From: Synechococcales cyanobacterium PMM_0003
GTDB taxonomy: Bacteria; Cyanobacteriota; Cyanobacteriia; Pseudanabaenales; Pseudanabaenaceae
Assembly: GCA_949128015.1 (NCBI GenBank)
Contig: CASBRC010000417.1
Coordinates: 1-7,009, forward strand
Direction: 5' to 3'
DNA: 7,009 nt
Below the pieces are notes generated by a model that was not told the origin of the DNA, did not search any database, and saw nothing but the letters and a program-made list of their open reading frames with translations. Positions within the stretch are counted from its first letter, which is position 1; every line of letters begins with the position of its first letter. This document shows positions 1-6,188 of this stretch, piece by piece. The position numbers and the translations under genes are program-made.

Positions 1-216
1 GCTACCGATGCGATCGCCTGTTGGATTTTTAAGCAATTAGAAGCAAATCAAGATCCATGGCTAAAATTAGACGAGATTAGCTCTGATGATTTGTTTGCGA
101 ACTGGGTGACCGAATTACGTGATCGCCATGAAATCGCTAACGACGATACAACCTTGTTATGTCTAAAAATCCACGATTTACCCGAAGTTTCTATGAGCCA
201 AAGTTGTGAATCATGA
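1..216 (+). CDS. PP2C-type serine/threonine protein phosphatase, C-terminal fragment (5' end outside window)
   Basis: The reading frame is open from base 1 to a TGA at 214-216, giving the last 71 residues of a protein that begins outside the window. It starts ATDAIACWIFKQLE and ends with NDDTTLLCLKI plus a short polar tail. The Asp-Asp followed by a hydrophobic beta strand is what the last metal-binding motif of PP2C-family (PPM) phosphatases looks like, and the preceding helix with a conserved Trp resembles the PP2C_2 subgroup found next to atypical kinases. PP2C enzymes remove phosphate from Ser/Thr using two metal ions. The catalytic N-terminal motifs are not visible, so the family call rests on the C-terminal end and on the neighbour. 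The stop overlaps the kinase start (ATGA at 213-216), which argues for translational coupling and a shared signalling role. Confidence 0.7.
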   Translation, partial: ATDAIACWIFKQLEANQDPWLKLDEISSDDLFANWVTELRDRHEIANDDTTLLCLKIHDLPEVSMSQSCES

Positions 217-2144
217 CAGATATTCAGACTTGGCCGTTAAATATTGATTTCACGATCGCAGTGCAAAATCCCCAAGTTTGCTTTGCCGATCCTGACCTGA
301 AGCAATCCAGCACTTCTAAAAATTCGCGAGGACGAGTTTTGCTATGGTCGGGAAACTTCGCTACTGTTTACAAGCTAACTAAAGGCGATCGCTCTTGGGC
401 AGTGCGTTGCTTTACACGCACCCCGCAATCAGATGTTCAGCAGCGATATAAATTAATTAGCGAATATCTGAGTCAACATCAGATCCCTTATTTGGTTGAT
501 TTTGAATTTCTGACTCAAGGAATTCTCGTCAAAGGTGAATGGTATCCAATTCTGAAGATGGATTGGGTAGAAGGCTCAGAAATTGATCGCTATATTGGTG
601 AATATATTGACGACTCACAAGTTTTGTTGCGATTAGATCGGCAATTGAAGCAGCTTCAAAAAGATCTGCAACAAGTAGGCATCGCTCACGGTGATTTACA
701 GCATGGCAATATCATGGTGGACGATCAGGGAGAACTCAAACTAGTTGACTATGACGGGATGTATGTCCCCGCCTTGCGAGGCACGCCGCCACTTGAAGTG
801 GGACATCCTAACTATCAGCCGCCGATGCGATCGCTAAATGACTTTGGCGATCGGCTTGATGAATTCTCTTTCGAGGTTATTTCCCTATCTCTTCGCGCTC
901 TGGCAAGTCAGCCAAATCTTTGGGAAACTTTCCATGAAGACAACAAAAATCTGATTTTTCGGCAGAATGATTTTCAAGAGCCTGAGTTATCACCAGTATT
1001 TCAGTCGATTGCAAATATTCCTGATGATGAAACACGCGCACTTTGCGATCGCCTAATCCGTCGATGTCACGGTAAAGATCGGCAAGAGTCATCTGAACAG
1101 CCAGTCCCAAAATTGAAGTTAGCGATTACGCAATCCAAGATATTTCTATTTGGGGGATTAGCCATATTTGCAACTGTTTGTTTTGTTTTCTGGCTAATTA
1201 AAAAAAATCCATCGCCACCTCAGCCTACTGCGACGAATACTCCTACAAATTCGCCTGTGAGTTCTCCTTCTCCCACTATTTCACCTACGCCCGTCGCTGT
1301 GGCAACGCCCAAATTAACTCCTATTAGCGCCACAACTTTACAAGCAAAATATGCGGAGGGTCAGCGTGATTTTCGATCTATTCAATTGACGGGCAATCAA
1401 GGCGATCAATTACAAGGTGAAGACTTTAGCAATATTAATCTCAGTGGCTCCGTACTGGAGCGAATTGATTTACGGCAAGTCATATTCAAAAACTCGAATT
1501 TGAATGGCGTTAAGATTGTTAGAGTTGATCTTCGAGGTGCAGATCTAAGTAACGCCAGTCTTATTGACGCAAACTTAGCGTTTTCTAATCTGACCGAAGC
1601 AAATTTATCTCAGGCAAATTTATTACGGGTAAATTTATTTCAAGCCAAGTTAGGCTCGGCGCTTTTACTAAAAGCAGAACTAATGAAAGCGAATCTAAGT
1701 GAAGCTGATCTTAGTTCTGCAAATCTAAAAGGCGCAAATCTAGTCCTAGCGAATCTTCGTAAAGCTAATCTCGTGAAAGCCAATCTGAGCGAGAGCAATC
1801 TAGGCGCAGCAAATCTGAGTGACGCGATCTTAGACGAAGCCGATTTATCTTCTTCAGATTTGCGATCGGCTGAGCTTCACTTAACCAATCTCTCCAATGC
1901 CAATTTAAGTTTTGCTAACCTTACAGCGGCGAAACTAATTTTGATCGAGTTTGCAGGAACAAATCTTAATAGCGCAAATTTCCGCAATGCGATCGTCGAA
2001 AATATTGGCAGCATTGAATCTGCAAATTTTACCAATGCTGTAAATCTCGATCCCAATGTCCGTAAATATTTCTGCTCTCTCGCTTCTGGCAACGTTGCGG
2101 AGACTGGTATTCCCACAAAATCGACACTTAATTGTTTGCCGTAA
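213..2144 (+). CDS. Membrane-anchored atypical protein kinase with C-terminal pentapeptide-repeat domain
   Basis: 643 residues. An N-terminal kinase-like domain spans about 40-240: glycine-loop-like GNFATVYKL (47-55), AVRCF (63-67) with Arg65 where most kinases have the ATP-binding Lys, catalytic-loop HGDLQHGN (159-166; Asp161, Asn166) and DYDG (179-182) in place of DFG. The wording resembles the bacterial kinases paired with PP2C phosphatases and VWA proteins rather than canonical Hanks kinases such as SpkB. A helical region follows (to about 290), then one hydrophobic helix (about 310-329), a Pro/Thr/Ser linker (333-372) and pentapeptide repeats (404-595) with a short cap carrying Cys621 and Cys641. 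With the kinase in the cytoplasm, the repeats should lie in the periplasm or thylakoid lumen. The ATG at 213 overlaps the phosphatase stop, and the conserved-looking N-terminus supports this start. Substrate unknown; whether Arg65 permits catalysis is open. Confidence 0.88.
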   Translation: MTDIQTWPLNIDFTIAVQNPQVCFADPDLKQSSTSKNSRGRVLLWSGNFATVYKLTKGDRSWAVRCFTRTPQSDVQQRYKLISEYLSQHQIPYLVDFEFLTQGILVKGEWYPILKMDWVEGSEIDRYIGEYIDDSQVLLRLDRQLKQLQKDLQQVGIAHGDLQHGNIMVDDQGELKLVDYDGMYVPALRGTPPLEVGHPNYQPPMRSLNDFGDRLDEFSFEVISLSLRALASQPNLWETFHEDNKNLIFRQNDFQEPELSPVFQSIANIPDDETRALCDRLIRRCHGKDRQESSEQPVPKLKLAITQSKIFLFGGLAIFATVCFVFWLIKKNPSPPQPTATNTPTNSPVSSPSPTISPTPVAVATPKLTPISATTLQAKYAEGQRDFRSIQLTGNQGDQLQGEDFSNINLSGSVLERIDLRQVIFKNSNLNGVKIVRVDLRGADLSNASLIDANLAFSNLTEANLSQANLLRVNLFQAKLGSALLLKAELMKANLSEADLSSANLKGANLVLANLRKANLVKANLSESNLGAANLSDAILDEADLSSSDLRSAELHLTNLSNANLSFANLTAAKLILIEFAGTNLNSANFRNAIVENIGSIESANFTNAVNLDPNVRKYFCSLASGNVAETGIPTKSTLNCLP

Positions 2145-2204
2145 AACCCAGAGAAATTTTTGGAAGTGCCGCAAAGCGGCACTTCCAAAAATTTCTCTGG
2201 GTTT
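2144..2204. repeat. 61-base perfect palindrome, REP/MITE-like or terminator hairpin
   Basis: The 29-base arms 2144-2172 and 2176-2204 are exact reverse complements around a 3-base AAA loop. Pairing continues outward for a further three pairs if one A (2143) is bulged. The outer end is AAACCCAGAG, the inner core GGAAGTGCCGC. The left arm begins on the last base of the kinase stop codon (2142-2144). There is no T-run after the right arm, so it is not a textbook Rho-independent terminator, although such a strong stem could stop transcription or protect the mRNA 3' end. Exact arms of this length in a noncoding spacer suggest a dispersed palindromic element; copy number cannot be judged from one window. 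Confidence 0.8.
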
Positions 2205-2344
2205 ACGTCATCAATAGCTATACGTTGTCTCAGATAAAGAGTAAAATCAATATGACTAGCAAAAACTCGTCAAAACTAACAGTTAAATATCAACTCTTAG
2301 CAATTTACTGCTAGTCTAAAAAGCGCTAGAAGAGTATCACCGTA
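2205..2344 (+). promoter_or_regulatory. grpE leader with possible ribosome-binding-site-occluding structure
   Basis: This noncoding stretch precedes grpE. The best ribosome binding site is AGAAGAG (2328-2334), ten bases before the ATG. ACTCTT (2293-2298) is exactly complementary to AAGAGT (2330-2335), and AGC (2299-2301) pairs with GCT (2325-2327) across a two-base bulge, so a nine-pair stem could hide that site. A competing small hairpin, TAGCA (2298-2302) with TGCTA (2309-2313), uses part of the same left arm. No CIRCE operator and no well-spaced sigma-70 promoter is evident. The regulatory role is inferred from complementarity only. Confidence 0.35.
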
Positions 2345-3088
2345 ATGACCGAAGAAGAAAACCTACTAAGTTCTGACGACCTCATCGACGAAGATGACGA
2401 CGTACTTGAGTCACGGCTGCAACAACTTGCAACCGCAGAATTAAATCAAATCTCAAATCCAGAAATATCAAAAGCTGATGGCTCTCAAGCATCCGCAGCC
2501 ACAAGTGAAGCAAGTAAAGCTAACTCGGCAGCAGCGGCAACGCTGGAAAAAATTAATGCTTTGATCGCTGAGTCCACATCTTTGCGAGAACAGTTAGACG
2601 ATCGCAAACAACAATACTTGCGACTGTACGCCGATTTCGAGAATTTTCGCAAACGCACAGAACGCGATAAAGAAGAGCAAGAAGGTACAATTACAGGTAA
2701 AATTCTTAAAAAAATCTTACCTGTCGTTGATGACTTTGAGCGGGCACAGTTGCAAATTTCGCCGAAAACAGATGGTGAAGCTTCAATTCATAGAAGTTAT
2801 CAATCTGTATATAAGCAACTGCTGAAATGCCTCAAAGAAACAGGTGTAGTGAGGATGGAATGCGTGGGTCAAGAGTTTGATCCCAATTTCCATGAGGCGA
2901 TCATGCAAGAACCTTCAACCGAACATGAGGAAGGACTCATTACCGAAGAACTGCGTCCAGGTTATCTAGTTAGCGATGATCGGGTCTTGCGTCACTCATT
3001 GGTCAAGGTGTCATCTGGCAAAATTGATGGCGATGCTAGTACATCCTCTGAGAATTCACCTGAAAATGCTTCTGGCGTATCAAATTAA
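2345..3088 (+). CDS. grpE: GrpE, nucleotide exchange factor of the Hsp70 (DnaK) chaperone
   Basis: 247 residues. GrpE is a cytoplasmic dimer that releases ADP from DnaK and so resets its substrate cycle. Residues 1-65 are acidic, then Ala/Ser-rich and probably disordered, as is common at GrpE N-termini. A long helix with coiled-coil character runs from about 66 through YADFENFRKRTERDKEE (95-111) and the KKILPVVDDFERA stretch. The beta domain carries FDPNFHEAIMQ, the GLITEELRPGYLV strand and the signature DRVLRHSLVKVS near residues 214-225. A polar Ser/Asn-rich tail of about 25 residues follows. The start at 2345 has a purine-rich AGAAGAG ten bases upstream and fits the acidic N-terminus expected for the family. 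It lies 115 bases before dnaK in the same direction, so the pair is probably one heat-shock transcription unit. Confidence 0.97.
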   Translation: MTEEENLLSSDDLIDEDDDVLESRLQQLATAELNQISNPEISKADGSQASAATSEASKANSAAAATLEKINALIAESTSLREQLDDRKQQYLRLYADFENFRKRTERDKEEQEGTITGKILKKILPVVDDFERAQLQISPKTDGEASIHRSYQSVYKQLLKCLKETGVVRMECVGQEFDPNFHEAIMQEPSTEHEEGLITEELRPGYLVSDDRVLRHSLVKVSSGKIDGDASTSSENSPENASGVSN

Positions 3089-3096
3089 GATAAATC

Positions 3097-3128
3097 TTTC
3101 AAGATGCGATCGCGATTGCATCTTGAAA
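3097..3128 (+). terminator. Hairpin in the grpE-dnaK spacer (attenuator or processing site)
   Basis: Arms TTTCAAGATGC (3097-3107) and GCATCTTGAAA (3118-3128) are exact reverse complements; the ten bases between them can add a G-T wobble and two pairs, leaving a CGCG loop. A HIP1 octamer (3106-3113) sits at the apex. No T-run follows, so full termination is unlikely. Placed eight bases after the grpE stop and about 75 before dnaK, it could reduce read-through or set an mRNA processing point between the two genes. Confidence 0.5.
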
Positions 3129-3203
3129 TGCATTCTTAGGGTACATTATTCAGAAATTCATTAAGCTAAACTTTTAAAAAAGCTTTTAACGGAACTGGCG
3201 ATT

Positions 3204-5063
3204 ATGTCGAAAGTAATTGGAATCGACCTTGGTACGACAAACAGTTGTGTTTCGGTCTTAGAGGGTGGTAAGCCTGTTGTCATCTCTAGTGCAGAGGGTG
3301 GGCGGACTACACCGAGTATTGTCGCTTTTGTCAAAGATAGCAGCGAGCGGATTGTCGGGCAGGTTGCCAAGCGACAATCGGTCACTAACTCGGTCAATAC
3401 GGTTTATAGTATCAAGCGATTTATTGGTCGTAGCTGGAATGAAACCGAAGCGGAGCGTAAGCGCGTTCCTTACACGGCAGTCAAAGGTAAAGATGACACT
3501 GTCGATGTGCAGATCGGCGATAGAGCCTATACACCTCAAGAAATTTCGGCAATGATCTTGCAAAAGCTGAAGCAGGATGCGGAAAACTATCTGGGTGAAG
3601 AGGTAACACAAGCAGTGATTACCGTGCCTGCCTATTTCACCGATACTCAGCGCCAAGCGACAAAGGATGCTGGGGCAATTTCGGGTATGGAAGTGCTGCG
3701 GATTGTCAATGAACCAACGGCGGCGGCGCTTGCCTATGGGTTGGACAAGCAAGATCAAGATCAAATTGTTTTAGTTTTTGACCTTGGCGGCGGGACGTTC
3801 GATGTGTCCGTGCTGCAACTTGGTGATGGCATCTTTGAAGTTAAGGCAACTTCAGGTAATAACCATCTGGGCGGTGATGACTTTGATGCGCTGATCGTCG
3901 ATTGGCTAGTTGCGGACTTTAAGGAAAAAGAAGGAATTGACTTAACTACTGACAAAACTGCCATCCAACGCCTCAAAGAAGCCGCCGAAAAAGCCAAAAT
4001 TGAGCTTTCTAGCGCTCCTTCAACTTTGATCAGCTTGCCTTTTATCGCCTCTAATGAGACTGGGCCAAAGACAATTGAGCTAGATTTTACTCGTTCTAAG
4101 TTTGATCAGATTACTGCATCTTTGGTGAAGGCAACTCTCGAGCCAACTGCTCAAGCATTGAAAGATTCAGGGTTACTACCAAAAGAGATCAATCGGATTA
4201 TTCTAGTCGGTGGCTCAACCCGAATTCCTGCGGTACAGGATGCAATATCAAGATTTTTTGAGGGCAAAAAACCAGACCAATCAGTCAATCCTGATGAAGC
4301 TGTTGCGATCGGTGCAGCCGTTCAAGCTGGCATCTTAGGTGGTGAAGTTAAGGATCTCTTATTACTGGATGTAATTCCACTCTCGATTGGACTAGAAACC
4401 CAAGGTGGAGTATTTACTAAAAATCTAGAGCGCAACACCACGATCCCCACCAGTAAGTCGCAGATTTTCTCCACTGCCGTGGATAATCAAGCGGCTGTAG
4501 AAATTCATGTTCTACAGGGAGAGCGGGCGATGGCAAAGGACAACAAAAGCCTCGGCAAATTTGAGCTAGAAGGCATTCGTCCTGCACCAAGAGGTATCCC
4601 TCAGATCGAAGTTTCCTTTGACATTGATGCTAACGGTATTCTCAAAGTGTCCGCACGGGATATTGATACTGGAGTTGAACAGAGCATTAGTATCACTAAT
4701 ACTGGCGGATTAAGCCCCAGTGAAATTGAGAGAATGCGGATGGAAGCTGAAGTCTATTCCGAAGAAGATGAGGCCCGTCGCGAGTTGGCGAATATGCGTA
4801 ACCAAGCTTCCAACCTAATTCGTACCGTTGAAGAAATTCTCAGAGATAACGGGCCATCGGTCATTACCCAAAGTTTGCGTGAACCCACACTCAAAAATAT
4901 GGAAGCTCTCAAGAACTTATATGAATCTGAAGAGGCGACCTATGAAGATATTCAAATCGCCATTAAGCCTCTACAGCAATCATTGTTTGATGTGACTCAA
5001 ACAGTTGAGAAATACTCTCAAGTTGAGCGGGTTAAGCAAAAGCCTAGTGATGGCTTAGAGTAA
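3204..5063 (+). CDS. dnaK: Hsp70 chaperone DnaK (probably the cyanobacterial DnaK1 type)
   Basis: 619 residues. DnaK binds exposed hydrophobic peptides in an ATP-driven cycle with a DnaJ and GrpE. The nucleotide-binding domain (about 1-380) shows [10 protein letters not shown] (6-15), Lys71 in SIKRFIGR (the equivalent of E. coli Lys70), [37 protein letters not shown] (193-202, Thr198 the phosphate-contacting threonine) and [13 protein letters not shown]. The interdomain linker is VKDLLLLDV (382-390). The beta substrate domain follows to about 500 and a helical lid to the end. The lid closes with [13 protein letters not shown] and has no EEVD or VIDAEF-like acidic tail, unlike the main housekeeping DnaK2 as I remember it. 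A grpE-dnaK1 pair is also known, from memory, in Synechocystis PCC 6803. No dnaJ follows. A weak GGAA lies nine bases before the ATG. Confidence 0.97.
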   Translation: MSKVIGIDLGTTNSCVSVLEGGKPVVISSAEGGRTTPSIVAFVKDSSERIVGQVAKRQSVTNSVNTVYSIKRFIGRSWNETEAERKRVPYTAVKGKDDTVDVQIGDRAYTPQEISAMILQKLKQDAENYLGEEVTQAVITVPAYFTDTQRQATKDAGAISGMEVLRIVNEPTAAALAYGLDKQDQDQIVLVFDLGGGTFDVSVLQLGDGIFEVKATSGNNHLGGDDFDALIVDWLVADFKEKEGIDLTTDKTAIQRLKEAAEKAKIELSSAPSTLISLPFIASNETGPKTIELDFTRSKFDQITASLVKATLEPTAQALKDSGLLPKEINRIILVGGSTRIPAVQDAISRFFEGKKPDQSVNPDEAVAIGAAVQAGILGGEVKDLLLLDVIPLSIGLETQGGVFTKNLERNTTIPTSKSQIFSTAVDNQAAVEIHVLQGERAMAKDNKSLGKFELEGIRPAPRGIPQIEVSFDIDANGILKVSARDIDTGVEQSISITNTGGLSPSEIERMRMEAEVYSEEDEARRELANMRNQASNLIRTVEEILRDNGPSVITQSLREPTLKNMEALKNLYESEEATYEDIQIAIKPLQQSLFDVTQTVEKYSQVERVKQKPSDGLE

Positions 5064-5103
5064 AACTTAGGGGTGATGCTTTGCATCGCCCCTAAGTTTT
5101 ACT
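5059..5103 (+). terminator. 21-pair hairpin at the dnaK stop codon
   Basis: Arms 5059-5079 and 5083-5103 pair throughout around a TTT loop, with one G-T wobble (5074/5088). The dnaK stop codon TAA (5061-5063) is inside the left arm. The stem includes the GC-rich AGGGGTGATGC segment and its complement, and the right arm ends in four T bases, so it may end the grpE-dnaK transcript. Its ends (GTAAAAC and GTTTTAC) match those of the palindrome after the kinase gene, so it may instead be a repeat element that also works as a terminator. Confidence 0.65.
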
Positions 5104-5126
5104 GAGAACGCAAAGCGCTGTATGAT
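5098..5126 (+). promoter_or_regulatory. Candidate sigma-70-type promoter for accD
   Basis: TTTACT (5098-5103, four of six to TTGACA) and TATGAT (5121-5126, five of six to TATAAT) are separated by 17 bases. Transcription would start near 5133, giving an accD leader of about 80 bases. The -35 box lies in the right arm of the hairpin after dnaK. The match is reasonable but unproven. Confidence 0.35.
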
Positions 5127-5149
5127 AGCAGAGTTACACCTGTATTTTT

Positions 5150-5190
5150 AGCTACAGTTGTTGCTTGTCTACTATTGGCAACTGAAAGCT
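5150..5190 (+). other. Possible stem-loop in the accD leader
   Basis: AGCT (5150-5153) plus CAGTTG (5155-5160) can pair with CAACTG (5179-5184) plus AGCT (5187-5190), with a small asymmetric internal loop and an 18-base apical loop. It lies between the candidate promoter and the accD start and ends 23 bases before the ATG. No known riboswitch is recognised. Pairing of this size can arise by chance in a leader, so this is a weak call. Confidence 0.25.
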
Positions 5191-5213
5191 TATTCTGTAA
5201 ACCGTGAGCCACT

Positions 5214-6188
5214 ATGTCACTGTTTGATTGGTTTGCTGAAACTCGCTCCCGCGCGGGTGAAGCATATCGCCGCAAAACTCCTAATCTAAGTCAAGACTCT
5301 CAAGAACGCGAAATTCCTGATGGTTTGTGGCACAAATGTTCTAGTTGTGGCGCTTTGACCTATGTGAAGGACTTAAAAACCAATTTAATGGTTTGTCCTG
5401 AATGTGGGCATCACAACCAAGTTAATGCCTATGAGCGCATTGCCCAATTGATTGATGCTGGCACATGGCAAGAAATGGATGCAGATTTAACTTCCTGCGA
5501 TCCTCTAGGTTTTAAAGATCGCAAGCCTTATATTGATCGCATTAAAGAATATAAACAAAAAACTGGTTTGAGCGACGGGGTAATTACTGGTACAGGCAAA
5601 ATTGATGGCTGTGATGCGGCGATGGCAGTAATGGATTTCCGCTTCATGGGTGGCAGTATGGGATCGGTTGTGGGTGAAAAAATTACTCGTATGCTCGAAA
5701 CTGCTACTGCGAAACGTTTTCCTGCCTTGATCTTTTGTGCTTCGGGTGGGGCGCGGATGCAAGAGGGGATTTTGAGTTTGATGCAAATGGCGAAAACTTC
5801 GGCAGCTTTGGAGCGCCATCGTCAGGCTAATTTGTTATACGTCCCAGTCTTGACTAATCCCACAACAGGCGGTGTAACAGCCAGTTTTGCGATGCTCGGT
5901 GATATTATTTTGGCAGAGCCTAAGGCTATGATTGGTTTTACGGGTCGGCGCGTGATCGAGCAGACTTTGAAGCAAAAAATTCCTGATGGATTTCAATCTT
6001 CAGAATATCTGTTAGATCATGGATTTGTGGATGTAATCGTTCCGAGAACAAAGCTAAAGCAAAATCTTGCCATGATTTTGAAAATGCATCAGCCTCAAGC
6101 AGAAATTTCTGGTAATCCACATTTTAACGGTGCTGCCAAGTCAGTTGTCCCGCATCTGTCTGATACCAAGCTAGTCTCTGAGTTGTAG
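5214..6188 (+). CDS. accD: Acetyl-CoA carboxylase carboxyltransferase subunit beta
   Basis: 324 residues. AccD with AccA forms the carboxyltransferase that moves the carboxyl group from biotin (on AccB) to acetyl-CoA, making malonyl-CoA for fatty acid synthesis in the cytoplasm. The N-terminal zinc ribbon has Cys42, Cys45, Cys61 and Cys64. The crotonase-fold part shows [16 protein letters not shown] (141-156), [11 protein letters not shown] (175-185, the oxyanion/CoA-binding region), [15 protein letters not shown] (216-230) and [12 protein letters not shown] (240-251). The start MSLFDWFA is the usual cyanobacterial one, although no clear Shine-Dalgarno precedes it. The last roughly 28 residues, after the helix ending MHQPQ, look like a variable tail, and their DNA overlaps the 3' end of nagA on the other strand. 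No other acc gene is in the window; a candidate promoter lies upstream. Confidence 0.97.
   Translation: MSLFDWFAETRSRAGEAYRRKTPNLSQDSQEREIPDGLWHKCSSCGALTYVKDLKTNLMVCPECGHHNQVNAYERIAQLIDAGTWQEMDADLTSCDPLGFKDRKPYIDRIKEYKQKTGLSDGVITGTGKIDGCDAAMAVMDFRFMGGSMGSVVGEKITRMLETATAKRFPALIFCASGGARMQEGILSLMQMAKTSAALERHRQANLLYVPVLTNPTTGGVTASFAMLGDIILAEPKAMIGFTGRRVIEQTLKQKIPDGFQSSEYLLDHGFVDVIVPRTKLKQNLAMILKMHQPQAEISGNPHFNGAAKSVVPHLSDTKLVSEL

Noticed and set aside
1400..2040. Periodic DNA in the kinase gene as a CRISPR or satellite array
   Set aside because: The 15-base periodicity is degenerate and fully explained by the pentapeptide code.
2225..2256. TTGTCT and TATGAC as a grpE promoter
   Set aside because: The spacing is 20 bases, too long for a sigma-70 promoter, and the alternative TAAAAT at 2242 is too close to the same -35 box.
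2132..2314. Small 60-residue reading frame after the kinase gene
   Set aside because: It starts inside the kinase gene, reads through the palindrome, and has no recognisable domain or ribosome binding site.
2205..2344. CIRCE (HrcA) operator upstream of grpE
   Set aside because: TTAGCA and TGCTAG occur here, but they are six bases apart instead of the fixed CIRCE spacing and the CTC/GAG parts are missing.
3171..3190. AT-rich palindrome around AAAAGCTTTT before dnaK as an operator
   Set aside because: It is short, low in complexity and matches no operator I recognise.
3258..3764. 168-residue minus-strand reading frame opposite dnaK
   Set aside because: It is the antisense shadow of the highly conserved nucleotide-binding domain and shows no protein-like motifs.
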